Below, piece by piece: positions 20,130 to 29,977 of a DNA stretch of 64,000 nucleotides. Numbering within the stretch: the first letter of the stretch is position 1; every line of letters starts with the position of its first letter. The notes below the pieces were generated by a model. It was not told the origin of the DNA. It saw nothing but the letters and a program-made list of their open reading frames with translations, and made no database searches. Source of the stretch: Skeletonema tropicum (lineage: Eukaryota; Bacillariophyta; Thalassiosirophyceae; Thalassiosirales; Thalassiosiraceae); contig CM074132.1 of the NCBI GenBank assembly GCA_037178625.1, forward strand, positions 1,488,001-1,552,000, given 5' to 3'. Both the position numbers and the translations under genes were made by a program.

Positions 20130-21295
20130 TAAGTAGTCAAAGACTTGCCCGATACCAAGAGAGCAGTCAGGATGAGTTGAAGCACCAAGACGCTATCTGC
20201 TCTGCCAGTTTAAACAGGACCCTTTCGAAACAAAAGCACGATAATCACCCCCATATCCTAATTCCCGGGACAGCTGATTTGTCCCGGTGTGGCCGAAATC
20301 TCATGCGTTGAATATGCCTTGTTCTCTCCCCGTACAACACACTGGATATGTTGCCTCATCTAAAGGGCACAAGAATTTCGCCACGTGTTTGATGTCTCAG
20401 AGACTGTGGATAGGAATAGCATCAGCTTACATATCTCACATCTCTTTCCACCTTTCCTCGGTGATTGGTTGCATCCTCTTTATCTTCAAAATGAAATCAG
20501 AGTAAAGTAGGCAACCTATTGCAGTCAAGGGCAGATCAAGGATAGATGAATGTATCGTCCATTCTTCTTGACTAGACACTAACTTGCTCAACTTCTCCCA
20601 ATCACCTCCTCACTATTGGGTCTTAAGTATTGCTACATAATGACCAACAAATGATAATCCGTTCAAGCCTCACACCACAACTTACTCTAGCTACAGATTC
20701 GATCGCAGCCCAGGCTCTCCATTTTTTGACTTGCAATTTTATCACTCTTCCCCTCAACTCACGTCGAAGTGCATTCTCACATCACGATAAAGAGAACCCC
20801 CAAATCGACTCTTTAGCGCGGTCGGGCTACGCAAGGCAGGGGTCTCTTCTCGTGATGCCATGCTTTGATGGGAGGAAAAGCGGTAACTGATGCAATATCA
20901 ATCGACGGCCTAGCCAGACTATAAGTTCCCCTCCACTCTGTCTAGCTTGTAAACGATGACCAACAAAGAATAACTCTTCCTCGGATTCTCTTCCCGACCT
21001 ATCCAAATCAAATCAATGTGTATCATCGTCATCGGAGACCGAGACAAATAACATCGCTCCCAAGTTCGATGAAGATTTTTCTTCCTCTCTCCTCACTTCG
21101 AATTCAAGAGAGACGGATCCCTCGTCAGATTTACAATCCGTCCCTCCTCTCACCACCTATGGATCAGCTCGGATGATTCAACAACACCATATTGTCCCCC
21201 AACTTACTATTTTTCCATAGGTGGGAAAGGCGACATTCATCATCCCAATGAAACCGAAGGTTGGTAGGAGGAGGAAGGAAATTGAGTAATGAAAA
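20130..21295. other. gene-poor stretch
   Basis: No supported gene, RNA or transposon terminus. Short frames on both strands lack any recognisable motif. Confidence 0.4.
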
Positions 21296-21297
21296 GT

Positions 21298-21548
21298 AGA
21301 TTGCAGCACTCTAAGAAACGTGTCTCGTGGTCAGTAGTACATAGGCAAAAGCCTATCAGTTGCGAGCAGAGGAATCAAAGCTTGATGCAACCTCCAGTTG
21401 ATTAAACTCAAATTTGCGAAGGGCACTCCTCTTTAACCCAATAACGTAGATCGATTGAGATTGCAGCACTCTAAGAAACGTGTCTCTTGACCAATATGAG
21501 CAGACGAATCGAAGCTTGATGCAACCTCCAGTTGATTTGATTTGAAAA
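21298..21548. repeat. tandem direct repeat, two units of about 100 bp
   Basis: The phrase GATTGCAGCACTCTAAGAAA followed by CGTGTCTC occurs at about 21300 and 21460. In each copy it is followed about 60-80 bp later by AAGCTTGATGCAACCTCCAG and TTGATT. The second unit has lost about 20 bp in the middle. It is non-coding. Confidence 0.7.
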
Positions 21549-22195
21549 GTTGTGAGCTTGCTTTGTATATATTGTAGTGTTCTGTGTGTTCGGAAGCTAC
21601 AGGCCGAACATGACGGCAGATTCAATGACTTAAAATGACCCACAAAGTGCCTTCTCAGAAGTAATCATCGTGGCGTGCCGGGGCCCCGAGCATTCTTCGG
21701 AGAAGATAAAATGGCCATCTCTGTAGAGGGAAAAAGATTGTGTCACTCCGCGAGTAATTTGGCACTTGGATTTGCAGTCATCAAGCCTGGCCTCCACATC
21801 ATGGACTCCAAGACTACGCTGTACAACATAGACTAGCTCTCCTTTCCCATCGGGAAATATCAGATAGTCGTATGTTCAGATACCACAGCCTGGCCTCTCT
21901 CCACATGTTCCTCCGCCTGACTTTTCTCTGCTCGGCGGTTCATTAACTTGGGATGTACGAGGTGTATATTGTATGCTCCTGTTAAATTTCGTGCGACAGC
22001 TGGCGTTTTAAACGCCAGTAGACTTACCGTCGCACTTTTAAAATATTTGATGAACGCTAGTAAAACTCGCTTAAAGCTAGTAAACAGGCTTGACTTTAGA
22101 CTTCTGGAATTCATCCTCCGGAACCCCTACGGAGAAAAGTAGCGGTAGGAATCTATTCTCCATCCAAAACGGTAGGGACACCACCCCTATCAACC

Positions 22196-22465
22196 ATGAG
22201 GGGAGGGCGTAATTCGGGCAGTAGAGGCTCTCGAAGTAAGAGGTCTCGCAATGATCAGCAATTGACTGATCGTGAGGCACGTCTTCGTGCTAGGTCGGCT
22301 GCAGCGGAGGAGAGAAGTAGTGTACCCCCTCCAAATGAATCTGAACACGTTGCTGTTCCCCATGATGGCTTGGAGTGCGCCTGCTGTAACAAGGCAATCG
22401 CAAATACCGATGATCATGTCTTCATTACGCCATGCGAGCATCATTATGATGTTGTCGTCCAATGA
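22196..22465 (+). CDS. small basic ORF with a Cys/His cluster inside the 2.58 kb element
   Basis: 89 residues. An Arg/Ser-rich N-terminus is followed by a C-x2-C ... C-x2-H-H arrangement (CACCNKAIANTDDHVFITPC), which resembles a truncated RING or zinc-ribbon. The frame stops soon after, so a spliced or truncated zinc-finger protein is possible. It starts directly after the inner left repeat. Confidence 0.3.
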   Translation: MRGGRNSGSRGSRSKRSRNDQQLTDREARLRARSAAAEERSSVPPPNESEHVAVPHDGLECACCNKAIANTDDHVFITPCEHHYDVVVQ

Positions 22466-23133
22466 AGATGGAGAGGCATCTGCCCGGAGGAGTCAACCTT
22501 CCGGCGATGACTCTGTCTTCTATCATGGGATGAGAGGCTGAAGAATACCTTATCACGTACTACATCGACAATTATAATGCTGTTGAAAGATCTGAGAATG
22601 GACTTCCGAAGGTAAAGACTGCGGTGAAAGATCTAAAGGCAACAGTGGAATTGGATACGAAACTTGCAACTACAACAAGCGCACAAGATCTAAAGCCAAG
22701 AGAGTGCAAAAAAGTTTTGCTTCTGGTAGAGATAGATCGTATGACCAAGCGAGATAAATTGAGGACGAAGAAGAAAATGAAGATTCCAGTGCACAAGATG
22801 GACTTGAACGCAAAGAAAAATACTATTATTGAGTTCCTCATTAAATGGCGTCAAAAGAGTTCAAAGCTTATACAAAGCTAGAACAAGAGCTGAAGGGTGG
22901 AATTTTGACGAGGCAGAGTGAATCTAATCGTGCGACACATGCATCCAGAAAGGAGCTTATCGAGTCGGAGTTCTTCTCTCTAGGCAAGCATCTACGCGAA
23001 AAGGGAGACACATACTCATGATAGCAATCTATAATAGTTAATTAGTTCCTAGGACGTAAAGGCCGAGTCCAAGTTGTAGCAGCTAAACCAAGCTTGGTAA
23101 GAATTTGTTTCGTTGTTTGTGCTTTCGGTACTC

Positions 23134-24472
23134 TCACCCTAGACTTCTTCTCCGCCGCATAGTACTCGTCAGTCTCTTTAACGCTGCTTTTGTACTGGGT
23201 CGAACTGGCTCCTGATGCTGCTCAAAGAGACTACGAAGACGTTCAACGGCACCTGCATGGAACATTATACGGTGTAAATCATCCCATTCACTCTTTAACC
23301 CAATAATCCCAACTTTAATGTCGGGCGATGGCGCATCATTAGCATTAGCATTCATAGTATTATTCTTGGTTTGTCCACAAAGTCTACCTATTCCTATTTG
23401 GTGGTGCGCAACAGTGTTTAGACTGATAACAACTTGTGAATTCTTTGCATCCGCACCAGCCTCAGCAACAGCTGCAGGAGTAAGAGTGTTGCACTCAGAA
23501 AACTTATAAGAATCTTGGACGCCGATTCTTCTAACTTACAGGCTGTCTTGTCCATCAATTGGCGAACATTAGCACGCTTAGTATCCACTTTGCAACGTTT
23601 GTTCTTGTTAGATGATAGAGCCTTGGCAGACGCCGAAGCATCAGCGGTAGCTTCGGGCTGAACAAGAGACCCAGTGATGTTCTAATAGACAGCAGAGCAG
23701 CGTTAGGGTGGCATGGTGACGGAGAATAGCATTAGCACGGGCAATGACCGAACAACAACTATGGTACTTACATCTTCTTTCAAACGACTCTTTCTCTCCT
23801 TGGCCGCATTCTCCCTCCTAACGGCATTACGACGGTCGTCACAAGCCTTCTTCAATTTAGCAGACTCATCTTTCTGTGCCTGCGTCTTTTCCGTGGGCGC
23901 TCGCTTCTTCTTCTTCATTGGAGGAGGGACAACCTCCGTCGATATCTGTTGCTGTGCCTTCTCCGTACCAGTTCGCTTTCTCTTTCCTCTGCCTCCTCCC
24001 ATGTCAATCTCTGCAAGAGCCCTCGCTGCAGCTTGTTCCTCGCGCTGCTAAGATTCCAAAATACGGTTAATTGTGGACAATTGCTGCCGGTCTGTGAGCA
24101 GGCGCCATTCTCGGACTGCTCTCGCCTTCCCTGTAGAAGTTCTTCTCAAAGAAAGCACCTCGGGAGGGATATCATGCCCCCCCCTTTTCTTTTATGGCGA
24201 GGGAATAGAACTAAAGTCACAACGTGCAGTTTATCAGCCAGACTTTCGTTGCCCGTGATGCGGCTGACTCGCGATGCACTCGCATCATTCGCAGCTTGCT
24301 GCTTCGCCGACGGCTTCAACACTCGACCAGTTCGGGACGTCTTCTTTGAAGCCTCATTGCTCGATGAGTTGACCACCCCCGGCTCTGCAATAGGGGTGGT
24401 TTCCCTACCGTTTTGGATGGAGAGTTCGTTACAATCCTTGGATTGATCAATCAGTTGAGTTTTGGCTGACAT
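23134..24472 (-). CDS. possible spliced minus-strand gene of the 2.58 kb element
   Basis: Three minus-strand open pieces lie in order: 24472-24146 (Ser/Lys-rich, starts MSAKTQLIDQS), 24002-23703 (basic, EKTQAQKDESAKLKKACDDR helix-like) and 23355-23134 (DIKVGIIGLKSEWDDLHRIM then Arg-rich). Their order, shared strand and charge pattern suggest exons of one protein, but the splice sites were not resolved. No transposase motif is visible. Confidence 0.3.
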
Positions 24473-24580
24473 CGGAGGTCGGAATGATTGAGATGTTTAC
24501 TAGCGTTATGCGAATTTATCTAGCGTTCATCAAATCTTTAAAAAGTGCGACGGTGAGTCTACTGGCGTTTAAAACGCCAG

Positions 24581-25414
24581 CCCCCCCCCCCCGAATTTTG
24601 ACTATCCAGGTGCTCCCAAGTGTGTTTCTTTCTATCGTACAACTCCTTCAATACTCTCTCTGCTGCAACAGCAGCCATCTCATGAAGTTGTGGAACGTTT
24701 GTTGTGTCAAAAGTGACATTTGACTTGCAAGGTACAATAGTGGTCGTCTGACGCTTGCTAACGCTCTAGCTTTTCAGTGAGCAGGGTGTCACGTCGAAAA
24801 AAAGATGATTTCGCGTGCACCGGGAACTGTATTTAATTTTACGTCGAATCAAAATCCGTAAATCGATCCGAGTGAATCGTCGACTTTCTGCCATTGAGCG
24901 CACACAGCTCATTCAATAAGGGGTCTACCAGTTATATAATTAAATCTACTTGATCGCAAGATCGTGTACTACAATATTGCCGCTTTGAAGCACTCAAATC
25001 GGGCCAGAATTGATTTCAGACAGCATTATTCCGAGAACTCATCATTGCCGAGAAATAGTTTTTAACTCGTAATTTCGAATCGTGCCACGGAATTACAGCG
25101 ATTCAAATTCGTTACCGTTAAAAAGTTCCAAAGCTCAATCGTTTCCCCTCACCGAACTATAATGACTCATTTGAAAGCTGGCACAATCGATGGTGTCGAT
25201 TGTCGATCGATTGCGATTTATTCGAATTTATTAATAGACTCTCTATCTCACACTCTCCCAACCCCAACCTGACTTCTGCTGCTGTGCTGGCGTCGCTGTT
25301 TTCCTTCTTCGTTCACCCATGGTTCACCCCATGATTACAGATGAACGGCAGTGATGGAGAGTGTGTCGCCGGGTTTGTTTGTGTCAATGTGAGGGATTAT
25401 CTTATTATTTCACA
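24581..25414. other. gene-poor flank with a C13 homopolymer
   Basis: It starts with a run of 13 C directly after the palindrome of the element. The rest is AT-rich with no supported coding region. Confidence 0.4.
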
Positions 25415-25420
25415 GCTGCT

Positions 25421-25820
25421 GCGGGCTAAGTGTATGGTCACCCTAGCCAGCATGTTAGTTCTCAGCGAGTATTTGAGCTCAGAAAATGTTCAACATAGCT
25501 ATGGAAAGCTGAGAGTGAGAGGAGTTCAAATCCGCATCGTCCCTGAGCTGTTTCGGAATCATTGTGAAGTGAATGTGTTCTTGGTCGCTGAAGACCAGGG
25601 TAAATTGGGAGAAGGGGCTACATTTGGGGTTATCCTTAAAACCTGCTCTAGAAGTGGGGCTAACAAAATATTTTTTTATTTTTGAAGGGACGCCACGGAT
25701 TCGAAGTCTGCTCAATGAGAGGAGTATTTTAAGCCTATAAAAGGGTAGGTTAGCCCCTGTGGCGGCTGAGAACTAACAAATCGGCAAAAAGTGGCTAGGC
25801 TGACCATACACTTAGCCTGC
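25421..25820. mobile_element. MITE, 400 bp, 6 bp target duplication
   Basis: The ends are inverted repeats: left GCGGGCTAAGTGTATGGTCA, right end inverted GCAGGCTAAGTGTATGGTCA. The match continues through CCTAGCCA and, after a 14 bp indel, GTTAGTTCTCAGC. GCTGCT directly flanks both sides (25415-25420 and 25821-25826), a likely target-site duplication. There is no coding capacity of its own. Confidence 0.7.
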
Positions 25821-26083
25821 GCTGCTCTCATGTAAGATGCAGAAAGAGGAGTGACGACGAGTATGTAAATGTAAATGTAAATATTGATATGATAGGGGGG
25901 TAGAGATGGCAGGTGATAGTGATAGAGGTGAAGGCTGTTAATTCGCCGTAGGGCTCATGCGGTGAACTTTGTTTCACCAAGCTAATTCTCCAATACTTGA
26001 GCAAGGAGTGCTAGAGAAATGCTTTGACCTGGCTGGGCTGGGATAATGTTCGACCTTTTGGTTTGCTGCCGCTGCCGATCTCA

Positions 26084-26277
26084 TTTTCATCGCTAAACTA
26101 TCGTCAGCTGGGACCATACCCACAATATTATTGAAGAGATCTTTCTTGCTGCAACAGAGATCTTTTTTTCTGCCGGAGGAATGGATCTTTATCGCTGACT
26201 ATCGCCAGCCAAGATGAGAATATTGAAGAGAGATCTTTTTTTTCTGCCGGAGGAATGGATTTTCATTGCTGACCTTT
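26084..26277. repeat. minisatellite, left part, split by Gypsy-1
   Basis: About 2.5 units of 70-100 bp with the shared phrases ATCGCTGACTATCGCCAGCC, GAAGAGAGATCTTTTTTT and CTGCCGGAGGAATGGAT. The third unit is cut at GCTGACCTTT by Gypsy-1 and resumes at 58825. Confidence 0.65.
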
Positions 26278-26523
26278 TGTCACAGGGAATGCCTATATCA
26301 ATACCGGTATGACAGTCGTTACGACAGTCATGGTCATTGTGGTCATTCCACGTCACAAGTTCTTAGTTCGCACGCATGACGCACACGTCGTCGTCCACTC
26401 ACATTAGATGCACAGACGATCGCGCCCATCACGGTCGCTATCGACACCAATTATAACAATAATAAGAGCTATTGCAATTATCGTCTTGATTGCCGTAGTC
26501 ATATCACATCGTTGCTTGTGACA
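26278..26523 (+). repeat. Gypsy-1 5' LTR
   Basis: 246 bp, begins TGTCACAGGG and ends CTTGTGACA, giving the short terminal inversion TGTCAC/GTGACA. The sequence right after it starts TTATTTATAAAT; no standard tRNA primer-binding site was recognised. Confidence 0.9.
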
Positions 26524-26591
26524 TTATTTATAAATATTTCCTATCGTTTCGACGGTAGCAAGGCAACTGTCCGGATTGAGCGTTGAAAAAT

Positions 26592-28154
26592 ATGGTACAC
26601 TCTTATGAGGAGCGGTTATATTACCATCTCACGGGTAATGACAAGGCTGTTCTGACCAAGAGGTCGACCGAGTATGGAAGTATCAAAGATGAGGACCTGG
26701 TTCTAATTCGTATTGCGCCTCCGGAGGGAAAAAAGATTCCCAAATCCAAATCCTTCGAGATTAAGATTGGAAAGACGTTTGTGTCTGAGGGAATTGAACT
26801 TAACCACGGCAGTGATTGCTCCTTCATCCTTGCCCAGAAGAACTTCGATGACATGGTCAATTCTTCCCGGATCTTGGAACACATTGCCAACGACGAAAAG
26901 GTGCTACGTGACACTGAGGAGCGAGTAGCCGATTTGACTGTGAGGAAATTGAATGATCCCGGGGCTTTCTCTGCCGATGACGAGGAGGCACTGGAGGATG
27001 CTGAGTTGCTTGTGTCAAAAGCCAAAAAGCAAATTGCGGTCTACGTCGAAAATCTGTACACTTACTATGCCAAGTTTGTGGAATTGAAGAAAAACAAGTT
27101 CGAGGCGAAGGTGAACCTGCAGTCTAACACTGTGGTTGATCACCAGCAGTCGGTGGTGAGGTTGTACAAGGAAGCCTTCACGTTGGATGCCACTGGCGTG
27201 AGGACCACCACCCGATATCCTGAAAAGGATTCTGCCGAGACTGAGGACAACACCCCAAGTACGGGATGGAAGTTCGTCCATAAGTGGAAGCGCGTTTCTG
27301 AGAATGTGCACGCCATGAGAGGTAAAAGCCAGGGGAGTTTCGACCTGTGTCGCCGTCAGCATATAGCGTCCGTCCTCCCTAAGTTTGGTTATGCCGAAGC
27401 TACGTTCGATTATTTATTGAACAATGTCAAGTGTCCTGAGAATGTACCCGTCAGTGATATGAACGAAATGTTTGAGGCGATCAGCCCCTTGATGTATTTA
27501 CTCCCAAGTCGTCGTGATGATACCAACCCTAGTTATGCCAATGGGGAATTGGATCACATCCCCCGCCGTAACTTGCCGTTTTCTGAAACTGTCATGTGTC
27601 AGATGCTACTCAACTCGATGCCGTTTTCGGTAAAGAACAAGTGGAAGGCAGAGAACCTGGGCCAGGAAATCCCCACCAATAGGCCTTTGCTGGTGGTGGA
27701 ACTTCAGCAGCTTTTGGATGATTTTAATGCAACCAAGAAGTTGAAGGGGCAACAGGGCGGCGGTCAGAAAAAGGATAATGAGAAGACGACTGGCTCAAGA
27801 AATGGGGGAGGGCCTCGTACTCCGAGGAATCAGAAGAAGAAATGTTCTCGTTGTGATAAGAAAGGCGAGAAGGACCATGTCAAACACTCTCATGTCGATG
27901 CGGATTGTGACAGGTACCACCCTGACTTGACAGCCAAAGTCAGGCAACACGAGCGGCAACTACGTGCGCAAGAAGCCGTGACGCCTCCCTTGTCTGGGTC
28001 TCGTGATAGGAAGAGGAAAAAGAAGTCCAAGAAGGATTCTAAGAAAAAGAGCAAGAAGAGTTCGAAGTCTAAGAAGAAGAGCCGCCGCAGTCGCAGTGAC
28101 TCGTCCAGCAGTGATTCCAGTTCCGACTCTTCCTCCAGTTCTGAGAGCTCCTGA
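26592..28154 (+). CDS. gag: Gypsy-1 Gag
   Basis: 520 residues from the first ATG (26592). It has a helical capsid-like body, a Cys/His cluster (KKCSRCDKKGEKDH ... HVDADC) that resembles a nucleocapsid knuckle, and a basic then Ser-rich tail (KKSRRSRSDSSSSDSSSD). The frame ends at a single TGA (28152-28154), after which the same frame continues straight into pol with no further stop. Role: virion-like particle protein of the element. Confidence 0.75.
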   Translation: MVHSYEERLYYHLTGNDKAVLTKRSTEYGSIKDEDLVLIRIAPPEGKKIPKSKSFEIKIGKTFVSEGIELNHGSDCSFILAQKNFDDMVNSSRILEHIANDEKVLRDTEERVADLTVRKLNDPGAFSADDEEALEDAELLVSKAKKQIAVYVENLYTYYAKFVELKKNKFEAKVNLQSNTVVDHQQSVVRLYKEAFTLDATGVRTTTRYPEKDSAETEDNTPSTGWKFVHKWKRVSENVHAMRGKSQGSFDLCRRQHIASVLPKFGYAEATFDYLLNNVKCPENVPVSDMNEMFEAISPLMYLLPSRRDDTNPSYANGELDHIPRRNLPFSETVMCQMLLNSMPFSVKNKWKAENLGQEIPTNRPLLVVELQQLLDDFNATKKLKGQQGGGQKKDNEKTTGSRNGGGPRTPRNQKKKCSRCDKKGEKDHVKHSHVDADCDRYHPDLTAKVRQHERQLRAQEAVTPPLSGSRDRKRKKKSKKDSKKKSKKSSKSKKKSRRSRSDSSSSDSSSDSSSSSESS

Positions 28155-29977
28155 AATGAGGGGCCTGACTCCAGTACAGATTCTAGTGTGTGTTCCGAAA
28201 AGCGTAAAACTAAGCGCAGAAAAGAAAAGAAAATTGATCTACACTACATGCACCTCTGTAAGCCGATAAGCGGAGTCGATACTACCAGCAACCGGAGAGA
28301 TCTCATCAGTACCCTGCGTGATCAGGTTACAAAGGGAGGTGGAAAGCCGCGGAAAACCGTTTCAGTCTGTCTCCCCCTCTTCGAAAATAAGTCCACCAAC
28401 GAAAAGCATGCACTGAAGGTCCTATTTGATTCGGGGTCTGAGGGTAATATTGCATTTTTCACCAAGAAACAAATGAAGGGTTTGCCGTTCAATATAGTAA
28501 ACCATGCGTATCCAGTCACATGGGGGACCAGTAATGGAACCTTTGACACAACTCTCCTTGCCAAGCTAAAGTTGTTGTTGCCCGAGTTTTCTCAGAGCAA
28601 GATCTTTGAGTGCGAAGCGGATGTGAAGATCGTGAAGGATGGTGACGTCACTTATGATCTTATTGTGGGTATTGAAACAATGGCCCAGTGGAACGCAGTT
28701 CTCGATTTTGGGAAACAAGAAATGACTATTGATGAGCAAACGATATCGATGCGTCACCCGGATGCTTTGAGCAAGAAACGTAATTTGCTTAATACCTACC
28801 GGCAGGCGACGGAGCCTCTATCTACGAAGGAGGAGACGGAAAGGGTTACTAAAATTCTTGACGCCAAGTACGAGAAAGCCGACCTACCCAAGATTGTGGA
28901 GGAGAATTGCTCCCATCTTACTGACGATCAGCAGCGGGACTTATTGGCATTGCTCGAGAAGCACACGCCGATGTTTGCTGGAAAGTTGGGTCAATGGAAG
29001 GGTGAAGAAGTACATTTTGAGTTGGAGGAAGGGCAGACACCGTGGCAGGATCGTCCCTACCCCGTTCCTAGAATTCATGAGCAGACCTTGCGTAATGAGG
29101 TCCAGCGTTTGGTCGATATTGATGTCATCGAGCCAATTACAGGCGAGCAGAGTGGAGGATGGGGCGCACCGTCGTTCATTATTGCAAAGCCCAACGGTCA
29201 AGTACGTTTCTTGACTGATTTCCGCCAGGTTAACAAACGAATCAAGCGGCAACCGTTCCCGCTTCCTAAGATTTCGGAAACGTTACAGCGGATGGAAGGA
29301 TTTCAATGGGCATCGGCAATTGATCTGAATATGGGTTATTACCATCTCACCTTGGATTTAGCTACTCGCGAAATATGTAGTTTGATCTTTCCGTGGGGCC
29401 GGTACCGGTATAAGAGACTGCCGATGGGTGCTTCTACAGCGCCGGACGTGTTCCAGGAAAAGATGAACAATTTGTTCAATGAACTCGAATTCGTCAAAGT
29501 CTACATTGATGACCTGCTGGTTATTTCTGCAGGAAGTTTTGATGACCATTTGGAGAAGCTAGGTCAAGTTCTCCAGCGATTGCATGAAAAAGGATTCCAA
29601 GTAAATGCTGCAAAGTCGAGCTTTTGTGCCCTAGAGGTCGACTATCTTGGATACACCCTCACTCGCGACGGCATTATGCCTCAAAAGAAGAAGGTGGCTG
29701 CAATCCTTGCGTTGAAACCCCCCAAGAACATCAAAGAATTGCGTCGGGTTCTGGGGATCGTTCAATTCTACAGAGACATCTGGGAAAAGCGCACTGATCT
29801 ACTTGCGCCGCTCACTGATCTGGTGGCGGAATGCGGGGTCTCTAAGAATAAGAAACATAAGAAGCCAAAACCTTGGAGATGGGACGAGGAGCATGAGGCT
29901 GCGTTCCAGAAGATCAAGAAGATTATCGCTAGAGACGTCGTGCTAGCGTATCCGGATTACAGTAAAAAGTTTGTGAT
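28155..29977 (+). pseudogene. pol: Gypsy-1 Pol part 1: protease and reverse transcriptase
   Basis: This is the same frame as Gag after the UGA. The retropepsin motif FDSGSEG lies near 28425-28445. The RT domain follows with AIDLNMGYYHL and the catalytic VYIDDLLV near 29500, then the thumb and connection up to KKFV. The frame is cut inside the start of RNase H at 29977 by the hAT-like insertion and resumes, in register, at 31681. Confidence 0.85.

Larger units (their letters stand above)
22000..24580. mobile_element. DNA transposon-like element with long palindrome-tipped inverted repeats
   Basis: The left end (22000-22086) and the right end (24493-24580, inverted) match over about 87 bp. Each begins with the near-perfect palindrome CTGGCGTTTTAAACGCCAG, then GTAGACT-ACCGTCGCACTTT and TTTGATGAACGCTAG...GCTAGTAAACA. 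A second inverted pair lies further in (22152-22194 and 24386-24423; CATCCAAAACGGTAGGGA core). The interior carries small frames but no recognisable transposase, so the element is probably non-autonomous. No clear target duplication is seen. Weak similarity continues about 20 bp outward on both sides (AAATTTCG / CGAATTTT), so the true ends may lie slightly outside. Confidence 0.7.

Noticed and set aside
20130..20300. Additional upstream exon(s) for the 19772 membrane fragment
   Set aside because: Two competing frames look protein-like, but neither has a start or clean splice sites; left undecided.
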